A stretch of DNA of 64,000 bases from Acidimicrobiia bacterium (GCA_017577575.1 PKRG01000010.1:27568-91567), one strand, 5' to 3'; positions 16,298 through 25,302 are shown, numbered from the stretch's first letter. Notes: a model not told the origin generated them from the sequence alone. Translations and numbers: made by a program.

Positions 16298-16331
16298 CTG
16301 TCTCCTCCTCGCTTTCTCAGCACCACCGGTT

Positions 16332-16343
16332 GCAACCGTTTGT
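16332..16343. promoter_or_regulatory. LacI-type operator GCAACCGTTTGT
   Basis: AA-CCGT-TT core, 35 bases upstream of the system 1 binding-protein start. It lies 19 bases from the second site at 16363. The pair suggests cooperative repression of the transport operon. Confidence 0.65.
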
Positions 16344-16362
16344 GATGCCGGGGCACATTACC

Positions 16363-16374
16363 GCAATCGCTTGA
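16363..16374. promoter_or_regulatory. LacI-type operator GCAATCGCTTGA
   Basis: AA-TCGC-TT core; centre-to-centre distance to the preceding site is 31 bases (about three helical turns), so both would lie on the same face of the DNA. Confidence 0.65.
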
Positions 16375-16438
16375 AACGCGTCAGGGTTTCACAGACAAGA
16401 CCTCGTCATGTTCCCGGCCTCCCCTCTCTCCTCTCCCC

Positions 16439-16873
16439 TCAGGCGGGCGGGGCGACGGCGATGGCGGATATCTCCAGACGCAGCCGCGGGTCGGTGGCCA
16501 GCGACTTCACCTCGACGGAGGTGCTGGTGGGGATGTGACCGCCGAACCAGCGGCCCTGGTAGGCGTTGACCACGTCCTGGTCCGCGCGCACGTTGGTGAA
16601 GAACCGGTTGAGGACGACGATGTCGCTGCGCCGGCACCCGGCCGCCTCCAGCGCCAGGTCCAGGTGCCGGAACAACCGCTCCACCTGGCCCTCGATGTCG
16701 GTCGGGATGGAATCGAACTCCTCCGGCCGGTGCGGATGGTGGTGATAGGGCGGGGCGGCGGTGATCCCCGAGATGAACACGAGTCGCCCCTCGACCACCC
16801 GGATGGCAGGGACGTACACCTGCTTCATCTCGGGATCGAAGCCTTCGTGATGGATCGTCTCGATGTGGCTCAA
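16439..16873 (-). CDS. RidA/YjgF-family protein lacking the deaminase arginine
   Basis: A 144-residue trimer-type Rid protein. RLVFISGITA (30-39), DIEGQVERLFRHLDLALEAAG (59-79) and LRLEISAIAV (131-140) are the family landmarks. The position of Arg105 of canonical RidA, needed for 2-aminoacrylate deaminase activity, is serine here (IPTSTSVEV, 114-122), so it belongs with the non-RidA Rid subfamilies whose roles are unclear. A His-rich loop HHHPHRP sits at 44-50. A TTG start at 16873 is chosen because AAGGAGGAGG precedes it; a TTG at 16906 is less likely. It lies upstream of ABC system 1 on the same strand. Confidence 0.8.
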   Translation of the reverse strand: MSHIETIHHEGFDPEMKQVYVPAIRVVEGRLVFISGITAAPPYHHHPHRPEEFDSIPTDIEGQVERLFRHLDLALEAAGCRRSDIVVLNRFFTNVRADQDVVNAYQGRWFGGHIPTSTSVEVKSLATDPRLRLEISAIAVAPPA

Positions 16874-16914
16874 GCTGCCTCCTCCTTGCTCGGCTCCGAC
16901 CTGCAATCGATCCT

Positions 16915-16926
16915 ACAAACGATTTC
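16915..16926. promoter_or_regulatory. Probable LacI-type operator ACAAACGATTTC
   Basis: AA-ACGA-TT core in the divergent region between the Rid protein and the amidohydrolase, with another partial match (TGCAATCG) 13 bases to the left. Weaker than the site at 16997. Confidence 0.45.
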
Positions 16927-16996
16927 GAAAACGATCCAACCACCACCATGGGGAAGCAATCCACGCCGTCGGGACATGGATCCCCACCCCTTGCCA

Positions 16997-17008
16997 GCAA
17001 GCGCTTGC
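16997..17008. promoter_or_regulatory. LacI-type operator GCAAGCGCTTGC
   Basis: A perfect 12-bp palindrome 40 bases upstream of the amidohydrolase start. It probably governs the amidohydrolase/cupin/dehydrogenase unit. Confidence 0.75.
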
Positions 17009-17048
17009 AAAGATACGATCCCCCGCATCAGAGGAGGAAGGAGGAGCG

Positions 17049-18419
17049 ATGGCTTCCCGCACGCTGCTCAAGGGTGGACACGTCATCACCATGGACCCGG
17101 AGCTGGGCGACCTGGCTCGGGGCGACGTCCTCATCGAAGGCTCGAAGATCGCCGCGGTGGGCCCCGATCTCGAAGCAGACGACGCCGAGATCATCGACGT
17201 CACCGGCGACATCGTCATCCCCGGCTTCATCGACACCCACCGCCACACGTGGGAGACGGCGATCAGGGGCTCGGCGCCCAACGCCACCCTCGACGACTAC
17301 TTCGTCGAGATCCTCGATTCGTTCGCGCCGCTGTATCGCCCCGAGGACGTCTACGCCTCGAACCTGGCCGGCGCCCTCGAGTGCATCAACGCCGGGATCA
17401 CGACCCTGCTCGACTGGTCCCACATCAACAACACTCCCGAGCACCCGGACGCCGCCATCCAGGGCCTGAAGGACAGCGGGATCCGGGCGGTGTACGCCTA
17501 CGGCAGCGCCAACACCTCGCTGCAGGACTACTGGTTCGAGAGCTCGATCGCCATCCCGGCCGACGACGTGCGCCGGGTGCGGGAGACCTACTTCCCGTCG
17601 GACGACGGGAAGATGACGATGCAGCTGGCGACCCGCGGCCCGGGCTTCTGCAAGCCCGAGGTGGTGGAGGCCGAATGGAGGCTCGCCAGGGAGCTCGGCC
17701 TGCCGATCACCGTGCACGTGGGCATGGGACGGCTCGCCGGCCGGTTCGGGATGGTCGAGCAATTGTCCGACATGGGCCTCCTCGGCCCCGACATCACCTA
17801 TATCCACTCCTGCTACCTGAGCGACGAGGAGTGGCAGATGGTGAGAGACACCGGAGGGACCATCTCCATCGCCGCCCAGGTGGAGCTGCAGATGGGCCAC
17901 GGCCAGCCGCCGATCGCACCGTGCCGCCTCCACCAGCTCCGCCCCAGCCTGTCGATCGACGTGGTGACGACGGTGCCGGGAGACATGTTCACCCAGATGC
18001 GCGCCGTCTTCGGCTCGGAGCGGGTCCTGGTCAATGCCGAGGCGTGGAAGGCCGACTGTGAGATCCCCGACGACACGATCACGGCGCGTGAGTGCCTGGA
18101 GATGGCCACCATCAACGGCGCCTACACCGTCGGCCTCGAGGACAGAGTGGGCTCGCTGACGCCCGGGAAGCAGGCCGACGTCGTCGTGATCCGCGGCGAC
18201 GACATCAACACCGCCCCGGTGATCGACCCGGTCGCCGCCGTCGTCCTGGCCGCCGACGTGTCCAACGTCGACACGGTCATCATCGACGGGGAGATCCACA
18301 AGCGAAACGGCAAGTTGGTGGCCGATGTGGCCCGGGCCCTGGAGCTCGTCACCCGGTCCCGGGACTACCTCGTCAGCCAGAACCAGAACCGCAAGCCCGA
18401 GTGGCTACCGATCGGATAG
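17049..18419 (+). CDS. Amidohydrolase/deaminase of the TrzN/AtzA/guanine-deaminase type
   Basis: A 456-residue cytoplasmic metal-dependent hydrolase. Metal ligands are visible as H64 and H66 in GFIDTHRHTWE, H223 in TVHVGMG, H253 in YIHSCYLSDEE and D304 in SIDVVTTVPGD, the set used by chlorohydrolases and purine-type deaminases. The C-terminus returns to the beta-sandwich (GSLTPGKQADVVVIRGDDIN). The ATG at 17049 follows GAGGAGGAAGGAGGAG. Six bases separate it from the cupin gene, so they share an operon with the alcohol dehydrogenase. Substrates of this superfamily include triazines, guanine-like bases and N-methylhydantoins; none can be chosen here. Confidence 0.9.
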   Translation: MASRTLLKGGHVITMDPELGDLARGDVLIEGSKIAAVGPDLEADDAEIIDVTGDIVIPGFIDTHRHTWETAIRGSAPNATLDDYFVEILDSFAPLYRPEDVYASNLAGALECINAGITTLLDWSHINNTPEHPDAAIQGLKDSGIRAVYAYGSANTSLQDYWFESSIAIPADDVRRVRETYFPSDDGKMTMQLATRGPGFCKPEVVEAEWRLARELGLPITVHVGMGRLAGRFGMVEQLSDMGLLGPDITYIHSCYLSDEEWQMVRDTGGTISIAAQVELQMGHGQPPIAPCRLHQLRPSLSIDVVTTVPGDMFTQMRAVFGSERVLVNAEAWKADCEIPDDTITARECLEMATINGAYTVGLEDRVGSLTPGKQADVVVIRGDDINTAPVIDPVAAVVLAADVSNVDTVIIDGEIHKRNGKLVADVARALELVTRSRDYLVSQNQNRKPEWLPIG

Positions 18420-18425
18420 GAGCAC

Positions 18426-19331
18426 ATGCAGTCACGACACATCATCGCCCGGGCGGCCGACGCCGCCTATGAGGAGCCCGAGATCTACCGCGGCCACAGC
18501 GAGGGGTTCACCCGCTGGACCCTGGCCGACGACAGCCACCCGGCGGCGGTGCACACCGGCTTCGGCATCTGCCGGCTCGAGTCCGGCGGGACCATCGGCT
18601 CCCACGTGCACTCCTTCGAGGAGAGCTTCCTCGTGCTCGAAGGCGAGGTCGTCTGTGAGACGCCGGGAGGCGCCGTCACCCTCAGGGAAGGCGACTACGG
18701 GTTCGTGCCGGTGGGCGTGGAGCACCGTTTCCGCAACGCCGGTTCCGTGGCGGCCCGGTGGGCGGAGATGCAGGCGCCGCAGCCGCGCACGAGCCACGCC
18801 GGAGACACGTACTTCGTGCCCGACTTCGAGGCGGCAGAGCCCGTCCCCGTCGACGTGCGCGACCCGCGCACCCGCAACTACGGGCACATCGACCCCGAGA
18901 ACATGGACGTGGACAAGCAGACCCAGGACCGCCTGGCGGTCTCCGCCAGCATGCGCACCGCGCTGCTCGTGTACAGCGGGATCACCGTGAAGATGATGGT
19001 GGACTCCGACCTGGGCGCCCAGCTCCACACCATGTTCATGGTCCAGTACGAGCCGAACGGCTACGCCGGGGCACACGACCATCCGCTCGAGGAGTCGTAT
19101 CTGATCCTCGAGGGGGGCGTCGACGCCCGCTTCGACGGCCACGAGTACCGCCTGGAAGCAGGCGACTTCGCCCTGGCCGGGGTCGGTTGCGTCCACGAGT
19201 TCGCCAACCCGGGCACCGAGCGGGTGCGGTGGCTGGAGACCGCCACTCCTGCCCCTCCCCCGCGCCACTCGTACCGGTTCGCCCGCGACTGGAACTACCT
19301 CACCGATCGCCTGGCGGAGAAGCAGGGTTGA
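18426..19331 (+). CDS. Two-domain cupin protein
   Basis: A 301-residue bicupin. The first barrel has GSHVHSFEESFLVLEGEV (about 59-76) and the second AGAHDHPLEESYLILEGGV (about 210-228). Both keep the G-x-H-x-H-x-x-x-E arrangement that binds a divalent metal, so both barrels may be metal-loaded. The layout resembles (S)-ureidoglycine aminohydrolase and other bicupin enzymes of nitrogen-compound catabolism; I cannot decide between those. It follows the amidohydrolase by six bases and overlaps or touches the dehydrogenase gene. The ATG at 18426 has AGGAGC upstream. Confidence 0.85.
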   Translation: MQSRHIIARAADAAYEEPEIYRGHSEGFTRWTLADDSHPAAVHTGFGICRLESGGTIGSHVHSFEESFLVLEGEVVCETPGGAVTLREGDYGFVPVGVEHRFRNAGSVAARWAEMQAPQPRTSHAGDTYFVPDFEAAEPVPVDVRDPRTRNYGHIDPENMDVDKQTQDRLAVSASMRTALLVYSGITVKMMVDSDLGAQLHTMFMVQYEPNGYAGAHDHPLEESYLILEGGVDARFDGHEYRLEAGDFALAGVGCVHEFANPGTERVRWLETATPAPPPRHSYRFARDWNYLTDRLAEKQG

Positions 19332-19342
19332 CCCGGAACACC

Positions 19343-20371
19343 ATGCGGGCGGCGGTCTACTACGGACCCCGCGACATCCGTCTGGAGGAAGCGCCGGTGC
19401 CCGTCCCGGGCACCGGCGAGGTCCTCGTCGAAGTGCTCCGATCGGGCCTGTGCGGCACCGACGTGACCGAGTGGGTGGCGGGGCCGAAGCTGATCCCGCT
19501 GCATCGGCGCCACCCCCACTCCGGGCACCAGGGACCGATGATCCCCGGCCACGAGATGGTGGGCCGGGTCGTCGAGAGCGATTCACCTGACCTGCCGCCG
19601 GGGACCCTCGTCGCCGGAGCCGCCAGTGTCCCGTGCTGGGACTGCGACCGCTGCCGCGAGGGCCGCACGAACATCTGCCAGCGCCTGTATAGCCTCGGCC
19701 TGAACGCCCCCGGCAGCCACGCCGAGTACGTGGCAGGCCCGGCGCGGTCGTTCGTCCCTCTGCCCGAAGGGCTCTCGATCGATGCCGCCGGCATAGCCCA
19801 GCCGCTGGCGGTGGGCGTCCACGCCGCGCGCCGCGCCGGCGCCCGCCCCGGCGACTGCGTGGTCCTGTTCGGTGCGGGAGCGATCGGCAGCTTCGTCCTC
19901 TCCGGCCTCCGCCACCTCGTCTCGGGGCTCCACGTCACCGTGGTCGACGTCGACGCCTCCAAGCTGGAGAGGGCGGCCCGTCTCGGCGCCGACGTCACCG
20001 TCGACGGCCGCTCCGACCTGAGTCACCTGGAGGGAGCCGACCTGGTGATCGAAGCGGCCGGGGTCCCGGAGCTCCTGACCCGGGCCACCGAGTTGGTCCG
20101 CCCCGGCGGGCGGGTCCTGGCGGTGGGGATGCCGGCACGCCGTGCCGAGATCGACGTCCACCACCTGGTGTTCAACGAGATCACCCTCGACACGACCGTC
20201 GCCCTGACGATCACCGAGGATCTCCCTGCCGCGCTCGAGCTGCTCCAGGCGACGAACCTCGCCGACGAGCTGGTCGACTCGGTGCGTCCGCTGGATGCCA
20301 TCCCCGCCACGCTCGACGAGATGGCCGCGGGAAAGGTGGCAGGAAAGGTGCTGATCGATCCCCGCCTCTGA
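19343..20371 (+). CDS. Zinc-dependent medium-chain alcohol/polyol dehydrogenase
   Basis: A 342-residue MDR protein. Catalytic zinc ligands C37 and H70-E71 (GHEMVG) and the structural-zinc cysteines C98, C101, C104 and C112 are all present. The Rossmann motif is GAGAIG near residue 173 and the NAD-type acidic residue occurs in VVDVD. It resembles sorbitol, threonine and butanediol dehydrogenases. The ATG at 19343 gives a standard N-terminus; a TTG at 19328 that overlaps the cupin stop (TTGA) and has a better ribosome-binding site would add five residues. It is the last gene of its unit and ends six bases from the convergent livM of system 2. Confidence 0.9.
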   Translation: MRAAVYYGPRDIRLEEAPVPVPGTGEVLVEVLRSGLCGTDVTEWVAGPKLIPLHRRHPHSGHQGPMIPGHEMVGRVVESDSPDLPPGTLVAGAASVPCWDCDRCREGRTNICQRLYSLGLNAPGSHAEYVAGPARSFVPLPEGLSIDAAGIAQPLAVGVHAARRAGARPGDCVVLFGAGAIGSFVLSGLRHLVSGLHVTVVDVDASKLERAARLGADVTVDGRSDLSHLEGADLVIEAAGVPELLTRATELVRPGGRVLAVGMPARRAEIDVHHLVFNEITLDTTVALTITEDLPAALELLQATNLADELVDSVRPLDAIPATLDEMAAGKVAGKVLIDPRL

Positions 20372-20377
20372 GCGGGA

Positions 20378-21439
20378 TCAGACCGTGATGCGCCGGCCGC
20401 GGCGCTCCGTGAACAGGCCGACGATGCCGCGCCGGATGAACAAGGCGAACACGATCAGGAGGATCCCCAGCACCAGGCGGTTCGTCTCGGCGGGCACTCC
20501 CACCCCGAAGAACTCGAGGCGGGGCACGAACACCCGCAGCCACTGCTCGAGCACGACGACGATCACCGCGCCGATGAGCGGGCCCACCCAGGTGGCGAGG
20601 CCGCCGACGACACAGACGAGGACGATGTCGAGGGCCAGGTCGAGGCTGAAAGTCCCCGCCGGCTCGATGTAACCGGTCTGGAAGGCATAGACGCTGCCGG
20701 CGGCGCCACCCAGGGCCGCCCCGATCACCAGCGCCCACAGCTTCACCGACACGGTCTTGACGCCCAGCACCTGCGCCGCCGGCTCGTCCTCGCTGATCGC
20801 CCGCAGGGCGTAGCCGAAGTTCGAGTGGTCGACCAGGTAGGCGATGACGGTGGCCAACACGGCGAAGCCGAACAGCGAGTAGTAGAAGAGGAGCGCCAGC
20901 CCCCGGGAATCGAGCTGGGTGTCGAGGAAGGCGTAGAGGCCCATCGACCCGCCGAGGGCGGGAGTGTTCTTGACCACGACCATGGCCAGGAACGTGAAGA
21001 CGATGGTGAAGATGGCGAAGTAGTGGCTGCGGAGACGCAGGGTGGCGTACCCCAGGACCAGGGAGACCGCCACCGCGGCGAGCGCCGCCGGCAGGAACGT
21101 CTGCCACATCGTCCACCCGAGCTCGTTGGCGAACCAGGCGGCGGCATACGCCCCGCTCCCGGCGAAGATGGCGGCCCCGAAGTTGAGGTAGCCGCCGTAC
21201 CCGCCGAGCAGGTTCCAGCCCTGGGCGATCACCATGTAGTAGAGGACGGAGGTGAGGGTGGTGAGCATGCCCATCTCGGTGACCAAGCCGAGCACGCCCA
21301 GCCCCCCGAGGATGACGACGGCGATCACCGGCATCACCCACGGCGGCAGCTTCTTGCCCCGGTAGGTGGCGCGGGCGCCGGCGAGGGCGATGTCCTCGAC
21401 CGGTGTCTCGGTGGCTGTCGGTTCGATCTCGGCAGACAT
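20378..21439 (-). CDS. livM: Branched-chain-type ABC transporter permease LivM (system 2)
   Basis: A 353-residue permease with about ten hydrophobic segments after a 40-residue polar N-terminus. AQGWNLLGGYGGYLNFGAAIFAGSGAY and the coupling loop RAISEDEPAAQVLGVKTVSVKLWALVIGAALGGAAGS identify LivM. The ATG at 21439 shares one base with the livH stop (TGATG). It is the last gene of the system 2 operon, which runs binding protein, livG, livF, livH, livM, an order different from system 1. Confidence 0.92.
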   Translation of the reverse strand: MSAEIEPTATETPVEDIALAGARATYRGKKLPPWVMPVIAVVILGGLGVLGLVTEMGMLTTLTSVLYYMVIAQGWNLLGGYGGYLNFGAAIFAGSGAYAAAWFANELGWTMWQTFLPAALAAVAVSLVLGYATLRLRSHYFAIFTIVFTFLAMVVVKNTPALGGSMGLYAFLDTQLDSRGLALLFYYSLFGFAVLATVIAYLVDHSNFGYALRAISEDEPAAQVLGVKTVSVKLWALVIGAALGGAAGSVYAFQTGYIEPAGTFSLDLALDIVLVCVVGGLATWVGPLIGAVIVVVLEQWLRVFVPRLEFFGVGVPAETNRLVLGILLIVFALFIRRGIVGLFTERRGRRITV

Positions 21440-22317
21440 CAGATCGTCCTCGCTCGGACGGCTCCCAGCCCTTCGTTGCGGACGAGGAGGGCGATGGCGA
21501 GCAGGGCGTACAACGCCAGGTAGGTGTACTGGAAGGGGACCAGCAGACCCACCACGGTCTCGAATATCCCGACGAACACCCCGGCCAGCAGCGTGCGCAT
21601 CGCCGAGCCGAGACCGCCGAGGATCACGACCAGGAAAGCCCACGCCAGCCAGCGGACGTGCTCTTGGGGGTTGAACGATTGGACGAGCGACAGCACGGTG
21701 CCTCCGAATGCGGCGAGGGCGATGCCGACGGCGAAGATGCGCCGCGACAGGGTGCCGACCTCGATCCCCACCAGCGCCGCCACGTCGGGGTTCTCCGCCA
21801 TGCCCCTTATCGCCGCCCCGGTGAGGGTCCGGGTGAGGAACAGGTGGAGGGCGACCAGCACCGCCACCGTGATGGCGGCAGCGACGATGCGCGTCACCGG
21901 CACGCTGATGCCGCCGAAGCGCAGGACGCTGGACAGATAGCCGGCGTTGACGGTCCGGGTGTCGGTGGTCCACACCATGATGGCGATGCTCTCGATCACC
22001 ACCATCAGACCGAAGAAGCCGAGAAGCACGGTGGAGTCGCTCTCTCGTGCCAGGTACTGGGTGAGTCCACGGTGGACGCCGAGGCCGAGCAGATACCCGC
22101 CGACGGCGATAGGGACGATCATCAACAGGGGGTCCAGGCCGAGGCCGTTGACGAGCTCCCAGTAGACGAGCGCGCCGAAGATCAACACCGCGCTGTGGGC
22201 CAGGTTGACGATCCGCAGCACGCCCAGCACCAGGCTGAGCCCCATCGCCACGCCGCCGTAGACGCCGCCGAGCAGCGATCCGTTGACAAGCGCCTGGGCC
22301 AGTTCTCTGAAGCTCAT
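21439..22317 (-). CDS. livH: Branched-chain-type ABC transporter permease LivH (system 2)
   Basis: A 292-residue permease. GSLLGGVYGGVAMGLSLVLGVLRIVNLAHSAVLIFGA (about 13-49) and the coupling loop RGMAENPDVAALVGIEVGTLSRRIFAVGIALAAFGG are diagnostic. About eight hydrophobic segments are visible. The gene begins ten bases after the livF stop, within one operon. Confidence 0.92.
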   Translation of the reverse strand: MSFRELAQALVNGSLLGGVYGGVAMGLSLVLGVLRIVNLAHSAVLIFGALVYWELVNGLGLDPLLMIVPIAVGGYLLGLGVHRGLTQYLARESDSTVLLGFFGLMVVIESIAIMVWTTDTRTVNAGYLSSVLRFGGISVPVTRIVAAAITVAVLVALHLFLTRTLTGAAIRGMAENPDVAALVGIEVGTLSRRIFAVGIALAAFGGTVLSLVQSFNPQEHVRWLAWAFLVVILGGLGSAMRTLLAGVFVGIFETVVGLLVPFQYTYLALYALLAIALLVRNEGLGAVRARTI

Positions 22318-22327
22318 CCGCTCACAC

Positions 22328-23068
22328 TCACAAGCTCAACCACTGCTTGATCAGATTGTCGAGCTCGCCTTCGAACTGGTCACGCGCCCCTTCGAGATGA
22401 TTGCGCCCGTAGGCGAGGGTATACACGTAGTCGGCGAGATCGACGGCGGCCTGTACGTTCTGGTCGACGAGGAGGATCGTGCGGCCCTCCTCCTTGAGGC
22501 GGGCCAGCTCCTCGTAGACCTCGTCGACGAGCACCGGGGCCAGCCCGACCGATGGTTCGTCGATCAGGAGCACCTTCGGGTCGAGGATCAGGGTCCGGGC
22601 GAACTCGAGCAGCCGCGCCTGGCCGCCGCTCAGCGCCCCCGCCGGCTTGTTGCGGATGGGGCGCAGCGTCGGGTAGCGGTCGAGCATCTTGTCGACGGCC
22701 TCCTCCAGGCGCGCCTTGTCCTTTCGCAGCTGCCAGGCCCCGAGGCGAAGGTTCTCGTCGATGGTGAGCTGGGGAAAGACCGACCGCCCCTGCGGCAGCA
22801 CCGCCACCCCCCGGGCGAGACGCTCTCCCGGCGTGAGCGTCGTGATGTCCTCTCCGCCCAGCGTCACCCTGCCCTGGCGGGGGATCAGGAACCCCGACAT
22901 GACGCGCAGCGACGTCGACTTCCCCGAGCCGTTGGGGCCGAGCACCGCCGTCACCTTGCCGGGGGTGACCCGCATCGACACACCGTCGAGGACGATGTCG
23001 TGTGTGAAGTAGCCCGCGGTCACGTTGTCGAGGACGAGCTCGGGGGCGGTGGTGGCGGTGGTGGTCAC
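22328..23068 (-). CDS. livF: Branched-chain-type ABC transporter ATP-binding protein LivF (system 2)
   Basis: A 246-residue ATPase. Walker A GPNGSGKST is at 44-52, the signature LSGGQ at 146-150 and Walker B VLLIDEP at 166-172. The GTG start at 23068 overlaps the livG stop (GTGA), which fixes it. After the start comes a short Thr-rich leader (TTTATTAPE) not usual in LivF, presumably disordered. Confidence 0.92.
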   Translation of the reverse strand: MTTTATTAPELVLDNVTAGYFTHDIVLDGVSMRVTPGKVTAVLGPNGSGKSTSLRVMSGFLIPRQGRVTLGGEDITTLTPGERLARGVAVLPQGRSVFPQLTIDENLRLGAWQLRKDKARLEEAVDKMLDRYPTLRPIRNKPAGALSGGQARLLEFARTLILDPKVLLIDEPSVGLAPVLVDEVYEELARLKEEGRTILLVDQNVQAAVDLADYVYTLAYGRNHLEGARDQFEGELDNLIKQWLSL

Positions 23069-23796
23069 GATGCCGCCTTCCCGGACGGGCCGTGGCCCAG
23101 GTACGCCTCGATCACCAGGGGGTCGGAGGTGACCTCCGCCGGCGGGCCGTAGGCGACGACCCTTCCGCTCGACATGCACAGGATCTGGGGACAGAGACGG
23201 GTCAGGTCGGGGATCTCGTGGCTCACGATCACGAACGCCGTCCCCTCCCGGTTCCGCTCGAGGATGCGCTGGCGCATCAGCTCCTTGACGCTCGGGTGCA
23301 CCCCGGCGAAGGGCTCGTCCATGAGGACCACGCTCGGGTCGGTCATCAACGCCCGGACGAACTCGAGCAGCTTCTGCTGGCCACCCGACAGCTCGCTGGC
23401 CGGGGTGTCTCGATGGTCCTCGAGCCCGACGAAGGCGAGAAGGTCGAGGGCCTTCTCACGCCAGTTCGACCCCTTTGAGTGCAGGACCGGCACGAGCATG
23501 TTCTCGAGGGCGGTGATCGTCGTGAAGACCCGGGGGTTCTGGAAGGTCCGGCTCACCCCGGCCTCGACGAACGCCGTGCTCGGCTTGCCCTGCATCTCCT
23601 TTCCGTTGACGCGTATCACCCCTGAATCGGGGCGGATGGCGCCGTTGAGGATGTTGAGCGTCGTGGTCTTGCCGGAGCCGTTGGGCCCGATGACGCCGAG
23701 CAGGGCACCGGCTTCGACGGAGAACGACGCCTCGTCGACGGCCGTCATCCCGCCGAACCGTTTGACCAGCTTCTCGGCTTCGATCACCGGGCCCAT
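23065..23796 (-). CDS. livG: Branched-chain-type ABC transporter ATP-binding protein LivG (system 2)
   Basis: A 243-residue ATPase with Walker A GPNGSGKTT at 37-45, the intact signature LSGGQ at 136-140 and Walker B VVLMDEPFAGVHP at 156-168. Unlike the system 1 LivG, its motifs are canonical. It starts 21 bases after the binding-protein stop, with no hairpin in that gap. Confidence 0.92.
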   Translation of the reverse strand: MGPVIEAEKLVKRFGGMTAVDEASFSVEAGALLGVIGPNGSGKTTTLNILNGAIRPDSGVIRVNGKEMQGKPSTAFVEAGVSRTFQNPRVFTTITALENMLVPVLHSKGSNWREKALDLLAFVGLEDHRDTPASELSGGQQKLLEFVRALMTDPSVVLMDEPFAGVHPSVKELMRQRILERNREGTAFVIVSHEIPDLTRLCPQILCMSSGRVVAYGPPAEVTSDPLVIEAYLGHGPSGKAAS

Positions 23797-23817
23797 CGGC
23801 TGCCTACTTCCCAGCGC

Positions 23818-25194
23818 TCACGGACGCAGCGGCATCACCGCTTCGTCGGTCGCCTCGTCCTGCGGCCAGATCACCTGGTTGCCGTCTTCCTGGTACTGGA
23901 GCAGCAGGGCGTTGAACGCCACCGTGCCGTCCTCGTTGTAGCTGATCTGGCCGACGGCGGTATCGAAGGTGTTGTTGGCGATGTACTCGCGCAGCTCCCG
24001 GGAGTCGAGGCTGCCCGTGCCTTCCACCGCCTGCTGAATGACCTGGCCGGCGGCGTAGCCGGCGGCGGCGTAGGCGGGGAGCATCGGCACTCCGAGCTCG
24101 TCGAGCATGTACTCGGTCAACTCGGCGAGCCCGGTGTAGTCCAGGGTCGGCCAGGCGGTCGTGGTCGAGAACACGTTGATGCCGGCCTCACCCATGTCCG
24201 GCCAGTTGGGCAGGGTGGTGACCTGGGAGCCGCACTGGCAGTAGATCTGCGGGTTGTATCCGGCCTGGTAGACGGTGTTGGCGATCAGCGCGGCGTCGTT
24301 GGGGAGGCTGAGCGCCACGAACACGTCGGCATCCGACTGCTGGACCCGCTGGATCAGGCTCGACAGGTCGGTCGCGGTCTGGTCGTACTCCTCGTTGACC
24401 ACGATCTCCAGACCCGCTTCCTCGGCGTAGTTGACCACGCCGCCTTCCCCGTTGACGCCGTCACGGGCGACGATCGTGAACGGGTTCTGGGCGGTGGCGA
24501 TGGCCAGCGTCTGCGGCTTCTGGTCCTCCGGCAGGCTCTTGATGAACTCGAACAGCGGCCGGGGATACTCGTTGTCCTGGTAGGGCCAGGTGCTGACGAG
24601 GAGCTCGGACTGCTGGTGGATCTCCTTGCCGACGAACCCGGCGTTGACCACCAGCTTGCCGGCCCGCTCGGTGATCGGGATCACCGCGCCGCCGACGGCG
24701 GTGGTGTACGGCGCGAACAGCAGGTCCACCTGGTCTTCGTTGATCAGACGCTGGTAGAGCTGCTGGGCCACCTGCGGGGTGCTCTCGTCGTCGTAGATGA
24801 TCAGCTCGACGGGGCGACCCAGGAGCCCTCCGTTGGCGTTGACCTGGTCGGCCCAGTACCTGTAGGCGATCTCGTACCCGGCGGATGGGCCGGAATAGAT
24901 GCCGGTCAGGCCCAGGGTGCCGCCGATCTTGATCGGCTCTCCCGAGGGCTCGTCGGCAGGCGCCTCGGTATCGGCGGTGGTGTCGGCCGTGGTGTCGGCG
25001 GTCGTGTCCGCCGTGGTGTCCGCGGTGGTGTCGGCCGTGGTCTCGGCGGTCGTGGCCGCGGTGGTGTCACCACTGCTCGACCCCCCGCATGCGGTCAGGA
25101 CGAGCATCAGGGCTGTCACGGCTGCGAGCAGTCGCGACCAGCGCGTCAGTAAACGATTACCGGTCGCACCGAACGCTCCGGTACTGCCTCTCAT
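23818..25194 (-). CDS. ABC transporter substrate-binding lipoprotein (system 2)
   Basis: A 458-residue lipoprotein. A long basic N-region (to residue 21) precedes the hydrophobic core and the lipobox cysteine C36. A repetitive linker of ADTT units (about 45-77) follows, then the Peripla_BP_6 fold (GEPIKIGGTLGLTGIYSGPSAG ... NANGGLLGRPVEL). The ATG at 25194 follows GAGGAGGC by five bases; upstream starts give a Cys/Arg-rich non-signal leader. Codon 15 is TTA, very rare at this GC content, and lies inside a LacI-like palindrome. The ligand is unknown. Confidence 0.92.
   Translation of the reverse strand: MRGSTGAFGATGNRLLTRWSRLLAAVTALMLVLTACGGSSSGDTTAATTAETTADTTADTTADTTADTTADTTADTEAPADEPSGEPIKIGGTLGLTGIYSGPSAGYEIAYRYWADQVNANGGLLGRPVELIIYDDESTPQVAQQLYQRLINEDQVDLLFAPYTTAVGGAVIPITERAGKLVVNAGFVGKEIHQQSELLVSTWPYQDNEYPRPLFEFIKSLPEDQKPQTLAIATAQNPFTIVARDGVNGEGGVVNYAEEAGLEIVVNEEYDQTATDLSSLIQRVQQSDADVFVALSLPNDAALIANTVYQAGYNPQIYCQCGSQVTTLPNWPDMGEAGINVFSTTTAWPTLDYTGLAELTEYMLDELGVPMLPAYAAAGYAAGQVIQQAVEGTGSLDSRELREYIANNTFDTAVGQISYNEDGTVAFNALLLQYQEDGNQVIWPQDEATDEAVMPLRP
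24964..25062 (-). repeat. 12-bp tandem repeat encoding an Ala-Asp-Thr-Thr linker
   Basis: About eight imperfect 12-base units in the system 2 binding-protein gene give ATTAETT followed by ADTT units. The linker tethers the lipid-anchored N-terminus to the binding domain. Copy number could vary by slippage without breaking the frame. Confidence 0.8.
25149..25160. promoter_or_regulatory. Possible intragenic LacI-type operator GTAAACGATTAC
   Basis: Arms GTAA/TTAC around ACGA, inside codons 12-16 of the system 2 binding-protein gene. Its centre is about 155 bases from the upstream site at 25303. The coding cost is a rare TTA codon, which hints that the DNA pattern itself is kept. Confidence 0.4.
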
Positions 25195-25302
25195 CAGGTG
25201 CCTCCTCTGTCCATTCGCCCGACGGCGAACCTGTCCAAAGAGAACCCGACGCCTCCGCGCCCCGATACCGGGTCCGCTCGTCGCCGGCCGCGCCCGCCAC
25301 AT

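Noticed and set aside
24964..25062. CRISPR-like or satellite repeat.
   Set aside because: The 12-base units are in frame within a lipoprotein linker and have no spacers.
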